Positions 1 through 7,687 of a stretch of 64,000 nt of DNA are shown one piece after another. Numbering within the stretch: position 1 is the first letter of the stretch; each line of letters begins with the position of its first letter. The stretch comes from Amantichitinum ursilacus (GTDB lineage: Bacteria > Pseudomonadota > Gammaproteobacteria > Burkholderiales > Chitinibacteraceae): assembly GCF_001294205.1 (NCBI RefSeq), contig NZ_LAQT01000008.1, positions 186,001 to 250,000 on the forward strand, written 5' to 3'. A program made the translations under genes and the position numbers. The notes beneath the pieces were generated by a model. The model was not told the origin of the DNA and did not search any database. It was given only the letters and a program-made list of their open reading frames with translations.

Positions 1-1
1 C

Positions 2-661
2 GCGGTGGGCGTAGCCCATGCGGCAGACGGCTTCGCTGCCAGCTTTTTCTCGAACGGCGCACGTCCCGACTTCGCTCTGACCACCGACGGCAAGCTCAGT
101 GACGAGGCCGTCAAGATTCTGCGTGACACGTGGGAGCAGCGCCACAGCGGGACGCACAACGCCCACAAGCCAGCGGTGTTGACCGGTGGCCTCAAGGTCC
201 AGCAGCTGACGATGACCTCGCAGGACGCCCAGCTGCTGGATACCCGCAAATTCCAGATCGAGGACATTGCGCGCATCTACGGCGTGCCGCCCCACATGAT
301 CGGCTCCATGGACAAAACCTCCGCATGGGGTACGGGCATCGAGCAGCTGTCCATCAGCTTTGTGCGCTACACGCTGATGCGCCATCTGGTGAAGTTCCAG
401 GCGGAAATCAACCGCAAATGCTTCAGGACCGGCCGCTATTCCGCCCGCTTTGACGCGTGGGGTCTGGAAAAAGGCGATCTGTCGAGCCTCTTCACCAGTC
501 TGCGCGTCGCGGTCGGGCGTGCGGGTGAGCCGGGGCTGATCACGATCAACGAGGCGCGGGCAAAGGCGGGCATGCCGAAGGTGCCGGGCGGCGACAAACT
601 TTTTGACGGGGGTAAGGGTAATGCATCAACTGATGCGCCTGATGGCGCTCAACAAAAGTAG
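2..661 (+). CDS. Phage portal protein, C-terminal part (gene cut by window edge)
   Basis: The reading frame is open from the first bases, so only the last ~220 residues of the portal are visible. The portal forms the dodecameric ring through which DNA enters and leaves the head. The stretch ARIYGVPPHMIG near residue 95, followed by a Ser/Trp-rich segment, is typical of the HK97-type portal family (Phage_portal), and the C-terminus is the usual variable tail. It directly precedes and overlaps the ClpP-like protease gene, the standard head-module order. The true start lies upstream of the window. The family call rests on motif and gene order. Confidence 0.9.
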   Translation, partial: AVGVAHAADGFAASFFSNGARPDFALTTDGKLSDEAVKILRDTWEQRHSGTHNAHKPAVLTGGLKVQQLTMTSQDAQLLDTRKFQIEDIARIYGVPPHMIGSMDKTSAWGTGIEQLSISFVRYTLMRHLVKFQAEINRKCFRTGRYSARFDAWGLEKGDLSSLFTSLRVAVGRAGEPGLITINEARAKAGMPKVPGGDKLFDGGKGNASTDAPDGAQQK

Positions 662-1433
662 TGCGCGGCGCTTTGAAGTGGTCGCCAGCGCGGCCGACGA
701 AGCGACCATCTATCTGTACGACGTGATTGTGGCGAATCAAACCGAGGCCGACTGGTACGGCGGTGTCGCCGCAGACAGCTTTGTGAAGTCGCTGCAGGGC
801 ATCACTGCCAGCACAATCCATTTGCGGATCAATAGCCCGGGCGGTGATGTGTTTGGCGCGCGGGCGATGGAGCAGGCTTTGCGCGACCACCCTGCGCGCG
901 TCGTTTCCCACATTGATGGCGTGGCCGCCAGTGCTGCCAGCTTTCTGTCGCTGGCGGCGGACGAAATCGAGATCACGCCGGGCGGTTTTTTCATGATCCA
1001 CAAGGCGTGGACCATGGCCTACGGCAATAGCGACGACCTCACGCGCACGGCAGCCGTGCTGGAACAGGTCGACGAATCGCTGGTGGGCAGCTATGTCGCA
1101 GCCACCGGGCAAAGCGCGGACGATATCCGCGCCTGGATGGCGGACGAAACCTGGATTGGTGCCGAGGAAGCCGTAAACCTTGGCTTTGCAACCCGCGTCG
1201 CGGGTCAGGCCCCAGCCAATACCGGGCAATGGGACCTGAGCGCCTACAACAAGACGCCTGCACCCCTGGCGAAATCTGCTGCGCCCCCGCGCCCGGCCGA
1301 CCTGGCCGAAAGCGTGCGCGCCGTGCTGGCCGAGATGGGTATCGCCCCGCCAGCGGCGAGCGTACAGCCGGACCCCGGTGAGGCGGAACGCGCACACCGC
1401 CAGCGCCTGCTGGCGCTGCAACAACGAATCTGA
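621..1433 (+). CDS. Phage head maturation protease, ClpP-like
   Basis: 270-residue serine protease expected to cleave capsid and scaffold during prohead maturation. The ClpP fold is visible: INSPGGDVFGA near residue 75, the nucleophile Ser in GVAASAASF, and the catalytic His in FFMIHKAW about 25 residues later. The C-terminal ~70 residues are Ala/Pro-rich and may act as a scaffold-like domain, as in other portal-ClpP-capsid modules. I chose ATG 621 because a purine-rich GGGGGTAAGGG lies just upstream; the gene overlaps the portal end by about 40 bases. No separate scaffold gene is seen between it and the capsid gene. Confidence 0.9.
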   Translation: MHQLMRLMALNKSSARRFEVVASAADEATIYLYDVIVANQTEADWYGGVAADSFVKSLQGITASTIHLRINSPGGDVFGARAMEQALRDHPARVVSHIDGVAASAASFLSLAADEIEITPGGFFMIHKAWTMAYGNSDDLTRTAAVLEQVDESLVGSYVAATGQSADDIRAWMADETWIGAEEAVNLGFATRVAGQAPANTGQWDLSAYNKTPAPLAKSAAPPRPADLAESVRAVLAEMGIAPPAASVQPDPGEAERAHRQRLLALQQRI

Positions 1434-1457
1434 TCAACGCTCCCGCGCTGATCCATG

Positions 1458-1486
1458 AAGCCACCCACGCGGGTGGCTTTTTTTAT
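1458..1486 (+). terminator. Rho-independent terminator between protease and capsid genes
   Basis: A 9-bp stem AAGCCACCC/GGGTGGCTT with a 4-base loop is followed by a run of T. It lies between the protease stop and the capsid ribosome site (GGAGAAAAGG). It may tune capsid versus upstream expression, because capsid is needed in far higher amounts. Confidence 0.75.
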
Positions 1487-1506
1487 TCCTGAACGGAGAA
1501 AAGGCA

Positions 1507-2754
1507 ATGTCTATTCAAGCACTGCGGGAGCGCCACAGCGCCCTGGCCAAGTCCATCGCGAACCTGCTGGACAAGAATGTGAATCCGGCGTGGAACGCCG
1601 ATCTCGAAGCGAAGTACAACGCGCAACTGGCTGATATGGACAGCGTCGCTGCCGAGATCAAGCGCCATGACACGTTTCTCGCGCGCATGACCGAGCACGC
1701 ATCCGTTGGCGATGTCGCCAACGAGCTGCGCAACCAGTTCACGACCACGCAAGGCCGCCACGGCGAAGAAACCCCTGCACTGCGCGCATTCCTGGCGGGC
1801 GGTGTCATGAACATGTCCGAAGAAGCCCGCTCGCGCATGCAGGCGCGCCAGACGCCGGACATTCGCGCGGCCATGTCCACCACCACCGCCACCGAGGGTG
1901 GCTTTACCGTCGCGCAGGACTACTTTAATGAGCTGACTCAGGCGATGCGCGCGTTCGGCGGCGTACGTAACGTCGCACGCACGCTGGTGACCGGCACGGG
2001 CGCGACGATGAACTTCCCTACAGCGGACGCAACGGCCGAAATCGGTGAGATCGTGGGCCAGAACACGGCGGTGAGCAATGGCGATACCACTTTCGGCAAT
2101 GCAACGCTCGATGTCTTCAAATATTCGTCGAAAAAAATCGCGGTGCCGTTCGAGCTGATCCAGGATTCGATGTTCGACATCGAAGGCTACGTCAACGCCT
2201 TGCTGGCCCTGCGCCTCGGCCGCATTACTGCGCAGCATTTCGCCATCGGTACCGGCGTCTCCCAGCCGAAAGGTCTGGTGACCGCCGCCGTCGTAGGTCG
2301 CGCCGGTGCTACCGGCCAGACTGCGACGCTGACCTATGACGACCTGGTCGGCCTGGAGCATTCGGTAGATCCGGTCTACCGCGCGAACGCGTCGTGGATG
2401 ATGCATGACCAGACCTTGCTGTCGCTGCGCAAAATCAAGGACAACAACGGCCGCCCGATCTTCGTGCCCGGCTACGAGCAGGGCAACCCCGGTGGCGCAC
2501 CGGATCGTCTGCTGGGCCGCCCGATCCAGATTTGTCAGGAGATGCCGCAGATGGCGGCCAACGCCAAATCGCTGCTGTTTGGCGACTACTCCAAGTACTT
2601 CATCCGCGAAGTGATGGACCTGACCATTTTCCGCATGACCGACTCGGCCTTCACGTTGATGGGCCAGATCGGTTTCGTCGCGTTCAATCGTCAGGGCGGC
2701 AACCTGATCGACGTCGGCGGCGCGGTGAAGGCTTACCAGAACTCCGCGACCTGA
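1507..2754 (+). CDS. Major capsid protein, HK97 fold
   Basis: 415-residue protein of the Phage_capsid family. The first ~100 residues are a helical delta-domain-like region that the upstream ClpP-like protease probably removes. The mature part begins around the Thr/Ala-rich stretch STTTATEGGFTVAQDYFN near residue 120. The segment ending in FGDYSKYFIREVMDLTIF near residue 365 is characteristic of this family. It has a strong ribosome site (GGAGAAAAGGCA) and its own position after a terminator. Its neighbours are portal and protease upstream and head-tail joining proteins downstream. Confidence 0.95.
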   Translation: MSIQALRERHSALAKSIANLLDKNVNPAWNADLEAKYNAQLADMDSVAAEIKRHDTFLARMTEHASVGDVANELRNQFTTTQGRHGEETPALRAFLAGGVMNMSEEARSRMQARQTPDIRAAMSTTTATEGGFTVAQDYFNELTQAMRAFGGVRNVARTLVTGTGATMNFPTADATAEIGEIVGQNTAVSNGDTTFGNATLDVFKYSSKKIAVPFELIQDSMFDIEGYVNALLALRLGRITAQHFAIGTGVSQPKGLVTAAVVGRAGATGQTATLTYDDLVGLEHSVDPVYRANASWMMHDQTLLSLRKIKDNNGRPIFVPGYEQGNPGGAPDRLLGRPIQICQEMPQMAANAKSLLFGDYSKYFIREVMDLTIFRMTDSAFTLMGQIGFVAFNRQGGNLIDVGGAVKAYQNSAT

Positions 2755-2815
2755 TCGCAAGTTGGGTGGCTTCGTGCTGCCCTTTTTTTTCTACGTAGAT
2801 TCATAAGGAGGCCTC

Positions 2816-3208
2816 ATGGCCACGAAGAAAAACGAGACGGCTGCGGCGGAACAGGTGGCGGTCGATCAGCAAGAAAGCCTGGGCGATACGGTGGTGGAGC
2901 AAGCGCTGGATGCTCCCGTAACCACGGCCGCCCCCGGCGACACTTCCGCCGAAGCGGGTGCGGCCGTGCTGGAGTCTGGCCTTGACGCGCATGAGGCTGC
3001 GCAGGACGACGTGGAGGCCCCGTTGAGTGAATTCGCTGGCGCGTTGCGCACGTCGTCGGCAACGCTGTCTTGCCGCGTACTGGCGCAGTGCCAGTACGGT
3101 CAGGTTAACGCCGTGGTCTCGCTCAGCATGGCCGAAGCCGAAGCGGCATACCGCGCTGGTCTGGTTGATCCCCACCCGGACGCTGTCGCCTACGCGTCGA
3201 GCCTTTAA
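2816..3208 (+). CDS. Small acidic phage protein of unknown function (head module)
   Basis: 130 residues. The N-terminal ~80 residues are low-complexity, Ala/Glu/Asp-rich and probably disordered. The C-terminal ~50 residues (around CRVLAQCQYGQVNAVVSLS) look folded. A good ribosome site, AAGGAGG, precedes ATG 2816. It sits between capsid and the head-tail connector, where related phages carry small head decoration or connector-accessory proteins. I do not recognise a family. A structural or assembly role is inferred from position only. Confidence 0.6.
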   Translation: MATKKNETAAAEQVAVDQQESLGDTVVEQALDAPVTTAAPGDTSAEAGAAVLESGLDAHEAAQDDVEAPLSEFAGALRTSSATLSCRVLAQCQYGQVNAVVSLSMAEAEAAYRAGLVDPHPDAVAYASSL

Positions 3209-3287
3209 CGCTTTCCCGGCCGCTGTGGCGGCTGGCTTTCGCAATGTCGTGAATGTCGCGGCATTCCCAAAGCCAAAGGAGCAACGC

Positions 3288-3842
3288 ATGTATACCCGCA
3301 TCCAAGCGCCGGCCGAGATGCCGGTTACGCTGGACGAAATCAAACTGCATTGCCGCATTGATGGCGATGACGAAGACGCGCTGCTGCAGGGCCTTGTTGC
3401 CGCGGCATACGGCCAGGCGGAACACCGCACAGGCCGCGCGCTGTTGCCGCAGACGTGGAAGCTGGTTTGCCGCATCGGTGCGGCTGCGCTGTATGGCGTT
3501 CCGTTGCGCCGCGACACCACGGAGATTGTTTCCGTTACCTGGACGGATGCCGAGGGCAACCAGCAGCTGTGGGACGCATCAAGCTACTGGCTGGTTGCAG
3601 GTTATCGCCTGGTCGCCCGCCGCCAGTGGCCGGATACCGGCGACATGCCGGTCACTATCACTTTCCGTTGTGGCGCGTTCAGTGGTCCTGAGGATTTCCC
3701 TGAAAGCATCAAGGCGTGGATGAAGATTTTCGCCGGCACGCTCTACGAAAATCGTGAGGCCGTGCAGACCGTCGAGCTGGCCGAGCTGCCGCGCACGTTT
3801 GTGGACGGCTTGCTCGATCCGTACGTACTGATCGAGGTCTGA
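3288..3842 (+). CDS. Head-tail connector protein, gp6-like
   Basis: 184 residues of the HK97 gp6 / phage_gp6 connector type, forming the ring under the portal. The N-terminus has the family pattern VTLDEIKLHCRIDGDDEDALL, in which the 'LDE.K.H.R' stretch and acidic turn are typical, followed by a helical region ending in the Arg-rich segment near AEHRTGRALL. I chose ATG 3288 because it follows AAAGGAGCAACGC; the frame is open further upstream, but that stretch overlaps the previous gene. The next gene (head closure) starts two bases after its stop, so they are surely co-transcribed. Confidence 0.85.
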   Translation: MYTRIQAPAEMPVTLDEIKLHCRIDGDDEDALLQGLVAAAYGQAEHRTGRALLPQTWKLVCRIGAAALYGVPLRRDTTEIVSVTWTDAEGNQQLWDASSYWLVAGYRLVARRQWPDTGDMPVTITFRCGAFSGPEDFPESIKAWMKIFAGTLYENREAVQTVELAELPRTFVDGLLDPYVLIEV

Positions 3843-3844
3843 GC

Positions 3845-4204
3845 ATGCGCACGTCCATCCCTGACCAGCCAGCGCACATTGGCCGCCTGCGGTATCGCAT
3901 CCTGATCCAGCAACGCACGGACGTGCCCACCGGCATCTTTGGCATGGCGCAGGAGCATGCGCCCGGCGAAAAGGCCTGGGCCGATGTCCGGCCTGTGACT
4001 GGCGTGACTTACCGCGACGGCGTACAGACCGGGCAACGCATTACGCACCGTTTTTATATCCGCTACCGCGCAACGCTGAGCGATGCGGACGAAATTATTT
4101 ATAACGGCCGCAAATATCGCATCGAGCGTGTCACCGACTGGAAAGAGCGGCGGCGCTTCAGTGTGATCGAGGCCGAAGAGCTGGGGGCGGCCGATGGCGA
4201 TTGA
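3845..4204 (+). CDS. Phage head closure protein (SPP1 gp16 / Phage_H_T_join family)
   Basis: 119 residues, the usual size for the family. Motifs include the N-terminal LRYRILIQQRT, a Trp-containing EKAWADVRPVTG and the C-terminal RKYRIERVTDWKERRRF, which together mark the head-tail adaptor beta-barrel. The protein closes the DNA channel after packaging and receives the tail. It lies two bases after the connector gene and overlaps the next gene by 11 bases. Confidence 0.88.
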   Translation: MRTSIPDQPAHIGRLRYRILIQQRTDVPTGIFGMAQEHAPGEKAWADVRPVTGVTYRDGVQTGQRITHRFYIRYRATLSDADEIIYNGRKYRIERVTDWKERRRFSVIEAEELGAADGD

Positions 4205-4625
4205 TATCCGGGTCCAGTTCGAGAAAGGCCTGACCGGCGTCAATTTCGACAAGCGCGAAATGCGCAAAGCCATGCGCGTCGCCGGGCGCGACGTACAAAA
4301 AGCGGCGCGCCAGTTGATTGCCCGGCGCGTGCGCTCGGCCGCCGGCGGAAACCCCGGCAAAGACACCGGTCGACTGTGGCGCTCGCTGGGCTACAAGGTC
4401 AGCAAGTCCGGCTTCATGGCGGTGGTGAAGCACCGCAAGGTCGCGGGTATGAAGTCCTTCTACCCGGCCTTTCTTTATCACGGCGTACGCGATCGCAACG
4501 GCGGCTGGCGGATTTCGCCGCGCAACAACTACATCGTGGATGCGCTCGATGCGCGCCGCGACTTTGTGCGCGCCACGCTGGCCAGACACGTCGAAGCGGC
4601 GCTGAAGCCCGCTTGGGAGAAATAA
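4194..4625 (+). CDS. HK97 gp10-like head-tail/tail protein
   Basis: 143 residues, basic. It has the gp10-like pattern: a helical N-terminus with AMRVAGRDVQKAARQLIARRV, a Gly/Asp turn (GKDTGRLWRSLGYKV) and a C-terminal YPAFLYHGVRDR region. Members act at the head-tail joint or tail completion. It overlaps the head closure gene and is followed two bases later by the tail terminator-like gene. Confidence 0.82.
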   Translation: MAIDIRVQFEKGLTGVNFDKREMRKAMRVAGRDVQKAARQLIARRVRSAAGGNPGKDTGRLWRSLGYKVSKSGFMAVVKHRKVAGMKSFYPAFLYHGVRDRNGGWRISPRNNYIVDALDARRDFVRATLARHVEAALKPAWEK

Positions 4626-4627
4626 GC

Positions 4628-5206
4628 ATGCTGCTGCTGGAAGTGATTGCCGCGCTGCGTGAGCGCGTGCCGGTCTTCGCGGGCCGCGTCGGGGGTGCCG
4701 CTGAATTCGAAAATCTTGAAGAAACCGGCAAGTTGCCGGTGCCCGCCGCCTACGTCATGCCGCTGGATGAAAAGGCCGAGGCGCAGCTGGATCAGGCCGG
4801 ATACGAACAGGAAGTGGTGGAGGGTTTCGCCGTCGTGGTGGTGCTCTCGAATGTGCCGGACGAGCGCGGTCAGGACGCGGTGGCCACGTTGCCCGCCATC
4901 CGGGCGGCCCTGTTTGCCGCCTTACTGGGGTGGGACCCCACTGGCTATGACGCCATTGAATACCAGGGCGCCACGCTGCTGCAGATGAATCGCGGCCGCC
5001 TGTATTACCAGTACGAGTTCAAGACCAGCTACTGGATCGGGCAGGCGCAGACCTGGTATCAGGTGCGCAATGACGCGCTGCCCGGTTTTGAGGGCATGAA
5101 CATCAACACGGACGTGATCGCCCCGATCGCGGATCCAAACCTGCATTACCCCGGCCCGGATGGCCGGATCGAGTTTTCGCAAGTTCTCACCCTGCCTCAA
5201 TCGTAG
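4628..5206 (+). CDS. Tail terminator / tail completion protein (Mu gp37-like position)
   Basis: 192 residues. The segment near residue 30 (EETGKLPVPAAYVMPL) and the middle part with VEGFAVVVVLSN resemble tail terminator proteins that cap the sheath or tube and stop its growth. The gene sits between the gp10-like gene and the small DUF2635 gene plus sheath, matching the slot of Mu gp37 in Mu-type tails. Assignment is mainly from order, size and weak pattern. ATG 4628 follows the previous stop by two bases. Confidence 0.7.
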   Translation: MLLLEVIAALRERVPVFAGRVGGAAEFENLEETGKLPVPAAYVMPLDEKAEAQLDQAGYEQEVVEGFAVVVVLSNVPDERGQDAVATLPAIRAALFAALLGWDPTGYDAIEYQGATLLQMNRGRLYYQYEFKTSYWIGQAQTWYQVRNDALPGFEGMNINTDVIAPIADPNLHYPGPDGRIEFSQVLTLPQS

Positions 5207-5215
5207 GAGCTTCCC

Positions 5216-5401
5216 ATGTTTGTAAAACCCAAAGCCGGGGCCGCTGTGCCGGACCCGGAGCGGGGCGGCTTTTTGCCCGAATCCGGCGCGACCGTGCCGG
5301 AAAACCAGTACTGGTTGCGCCGCGAGGCCGATCAGGAAATCGAACGCGTTGACGCTGACGCGCCCACCACCACCGTGACCGAGGTGAGCAATGCAGTTTA
5401 A
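5216..5401 (+). CDS. DUF2635 family small phage protein (Mu gp38-like)
   Basis: 61 residues beginning MFVKPKAGAAVPDPERGG and containing VPENQYWLRRE, the signature of DUF2635, a short protein found directly before sheath genes in Mu-type phages. Its function is unknown. A ribosome site GTAGGAG precedes the start. The last bases overlap the sheath start by 11 bases, so the two are probably translationally coupled. Confidence 0.85.
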   Translation: MFVKPKAGAAVPDPERGGFLPESGATVPENQYWLRREADQEIERVDADAPTTTVTEVSNAV

Positions 5402-6887
5402 TACCCTGCCTGCAGGCGTCGCCGTGCCGCTCTTCTACGCGGAAATGGATAACAGCCAGGCCAACGCGGCGGCGCAATCGCAACGCACCCTGTTGATTGG
5501 CCAGATGCTGACGGCGGGCTCCGCCGCCGCCAATACGGCCATGATCGTCAGTAACGTGTCTCAGGCCAAAAGCCTGTTTGGCCAGGGCTCGATGCTGGCG
5601 CGCATGTATGACTACTACCGCCGCTCCGACCCGTATGGCGAAATCTGGTGCATCGCGCTGGCCGACAACGCGGCCGGCGTAGTGGCCACCGGCTCGATCG
5701 CCGTCACCGGCACGGCCACGGCGGCAGGCACGCTGAACGTGTACATCGCAGGCCAGCGCGTTCAGGTGGCTGTTTCGGCGGCCGATACCGCCGCTATTGT
5801 GGCCACCAATCTGGCCGCCGCGATCAACGCCGCGGTTGACCTGCCAGTCACCGCCGCAGCGGCCACCGGTACCGTGACGCTGACCGCGCGCTGGAAAGGC
5901 TCGACCGGCAACGATATCAAGCTGCAGCTCAACTATCGCGGCCTGCAGGGCGGCGAGACCACGCCCGCGGGTGTCACCGTGGCCATGACGGCCATGGCCG
6001 CTGGCGCAACGGATCCGTCGCTGGCCAATGCCATCCTCGCGATGGGCGATGACGAATACGACTGGATCGTGCATCCGTATACCGATAGCGCGAACCTGGG
6101 CTTGCTGCAGACCGAGCTGGGCGATATATCCGGTCGCTGGTCTGCGGTGCGCCAGATCTATGGCCACGCCTATTCCGCGCTGCGCGGCACGTTGTCCTCG
6201 CTGGTGACGTTTGGCCAGTCGCGTAATGACCAGCACCAGACGGTGGCAGGCTTCGAAGCCAGTGTGCCGAACCCGGTCTGGGAATTCGCGGCCGCCTACG
6301 CCGCGGCTAACGCCGTCTGCCTGCGCGCCGATCCGGCCCGCCCCACGCAGACCGCCAGCATGGTCGACGTGCTGCCCGCGCCGGGTGGCCAGCGCTTTGT
6401 CTGGACCGATCGCAGTTCGCTGCTGGGCTACGGCATCGCGACCAGCACTGCCCGCAGTGGTGTGATGCTGGTCGAGCGCGCAGTAACGACCTACCAGAAA
6501 AACAGCTTTGGCCAGGCCGACGCGAGCTATCTGGATTCCGAAACGCTGTTCACCAGCATGGCTGTCCTGCGCCGTCTGCGCGCGCGCATCACCCAGAAAT
6601 TCCCGCGCCACAAGCTGGCTGATGACGGCACGCGCTTCGCAACGGGCCAGGCCATCATCACGCCCGGCATTGCCCGCGGCGAGCTGGTGGACGAATACAT
6701 GTCGATGATGCTCGACGGTCTGGTCGAGAACTATGCGGCGTTTGCGAAAGCGCTGATCGTCCAGCGCAACAGCACCAACCCGAACCGGCTCGACGTGCTG
6801 TTGCCGCCGGACTACATCAACCAGCTGCGTGTGTTCGCGGTGCTCAACCAGTTCCGGTTGCAGTACCCGGCAAACGCGGCGAACTAA
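5391..6887 (+). CDS. Contractile tail sheath protein (Mu gpL-like)
   Basis: 498 residues, the size of Mu-type sheath proteins. The N-terminus (LPAGVAVPLFYAEMDNSQA) and early AQSQRTLLIGQML are the usual start of the family. The C-terminal ~150 residues hold the conserved core used in inter-subunit joining, with YLDSETLFTSMAVLRRLR and VDEYMSMMLDGLVENY. The protein contracts around the tube during DNA injection, so the phage is a myovirus. The tube gene follows after 10 bases. Confidence 0.95.
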   Translation: MQFNTLPAGVAVPLFYAEMDNSQANAAAQSQRTLLIGQMLTAGSAAANTAMIVSNVSQAKSLFGQGSMLARMYDYYRRSDPYGEIWCIALADNAAGVVATGSIAVTGTATAAGTLNVYIAGQRVQVAVSAADTAAIVATNLAAAINAAVDLPVTAAAATGTVTLTARWKGSTGNDIKLQLNYRGLQGGETTPAGVTVAMTAMAAGATDPSLANAILAMGDDEYDWIVHPYTDSANLGLLQTELGDISGRWSAVRQIYGHAYSALRGTLSSLVTFGQSRNDQHQTVAGFEASVPNPVWEFAAAYAAANAVCLRADPARPTQTASMVDVLPAPGGQRFVWTDRSSLLGYGIATSTARSGVMLVERAVTTYQKNSFGQADASYLDSETLFTSMAVLRRLRARITQKFPRHKLADDGTRFATGQAIITPGIARGELVDEYMSMMLDGLVENYAAFAKALIVQRNSTNPNRLDVLLPPDYINQLRVFAVLNQFRLQYPANAAN

Positions 6888-6897
6888 GGGGCAATAA

Positions 6898-7260
6898 ATG
6901 GCTGCAGAACGTCTTGCGGGCACGTGCTTTATCAAGGTCAACGGCCAGCTGCTGTCCATCAAGGGTGGCCTCGAAGCGCCCCTGAGCGACACCAAGCGCG
7001 AACCGCTGCTGGATAGCAGCGGCGTGGCGGGCTTCAAGGAAACGCCGGTCGCGCCGTACGTGAAGGTCACCGCGCTGTTCAAGAAAGATTTCCCGATGGA
7101 CACCGTCACCAACGCGACCGACATGTCGATCCAGGCCGAATTCGCAAACGGCAAGATCTACACGCTCGGCGATGGCTGGCTCGCCAACGAAGCGCCTGCG
7201 AAGGGCGAAGAGGGCGAGATCGAGCTCGAATTCAACGGCATGCGAGGTAACTGGCAATGA
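6898..7260 (+). CDS. Tail tube protein (Mu gpM-like)
   Basis: 120 residues of the Mu/P2-type tail tube family. Features include the start (RLAGTCFIKVNGQLLSIKGG), a central conserved KETPVAPYVKVT and the ending GEIELEFNGMRG, which is the final beta strand of the hexameric ring. It is encoded directly after the sheath, as in Mu, and overlaps the chaperone gene by four bases (ATGA). Confidence 0.93.
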   Translation: MAAERLAGTCFIKVNGQLLSIKGGLEAPLSDTKREPLLDSSGVAGFKETPVAPYVKVTALFKKDFPMDTVTNATDMSIQAEFANGKIYTLGDGWLANEAPAKGEEGEIELEFNGMRGNWQ

Positions 7261-7556
7261 GCGCAATCACTGATTTTCCACTGGTCGTACCGGTCAAGGA
7301 TTTTGGCCAGACCATCTCCGCGCTGGCGATCAAGCGCCCCACCGGCAAGCAGATTCGCCAGCATGGCCTGCCGTATCGCGTCAATGACGCGGGCGAAGTG
7401 CAGATCCACATGGGCGTGGTGTGCGCGTACGCGGCCGAGCTGGCCAGCGTCACCGCTGGCGCGGTGGATGCCATGGACCCGGTGGACCTGAACAAACTCG
7501 CCTGGGTTATCGCTGGTTTTTTTCTGAACTCGGAATCCGCGACGCCGGTGACCTGA
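7257..7556 (+). CDS. Tail assembly chaperone, short form (Mu gp41-like, TAC_7-type)
   Basis: 99 residues in the zero frame. It binds the tape measure protein while the tail tube assembles. The N-terminus (FPLVVPVKDFGQTISALAIK, then KRPTGKQIRQ) is typical of phage tail assembly chaperones of this class. A slippery run of seven T near codon 88 allows -1 frameshifting into the following reading frame, giving a longer form of 143 residues. It lies between tube and tape measure genes, the invariant place for such a frameshift pair. Confidence 0.88.
   Translation: MSAITDFPLVVPVKDFGQTISALAIKRPTGKQIRQHGLPYRVNDAGEVQIHMGVVCAYAAELASVTAGAVDAMDPVDLNKLAWVIAGFFLNSESATPVT
7517..7523 (+). promoter_or_regulatory. 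Programmed -1 frameshift slippery site T-TTT-TTT
   Basis: Seven consecutive T at codons 88-89 of the chaperone gene read T TTT TTT in the zero frame, so both P-site and A-site tRNAs can re-pair after a one-base backward slip. The -1 frame then runs without a stop to 7687. Frameshifting at this gene is conserved in long-tailed phages. The slip itself is inferred. Confidence 0.82.
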
Positions 7557-7687
7557 TCCGCAGGATGTATGACGTCGCGTACTTCTGGGGCATGACGCCA
7601 GCGGCGGTCTTTGATCAGCCGCTGGCGGATTTTCTGGAAGACGAACAACACGCAATGCGGATAGCGCGGGAGCGGGCCAATGGCTAA
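7523..7687 (+). CDS. Frameshift extension of the tail assembly chaperone (GpE-like)
   Basis: This -1 frame segment encodes ~54 residues (starts SELGIRDAGDLIRRM, later YDVAYFWGMTPAAVFDQP) fused to the chaperone after slippage at 7517-7523. The Trp-containing helix and following Leu/Glu-rich helix resemble the small GpE-like extensions of P2/Mu-type phages that recruit the tape measure protein. It has no ribosome site of its own. Its stop overlaps the tape measure start (ATGGCTAA). As an independent gene it is unlikely; as a fusion domain it makes good sense. Confidence 0.8.
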   Translation, partial: SELGIRDAGDLIRRMYDVAYFWGMTPAAVFDQPLADFLEDEQHAMRIARERANG

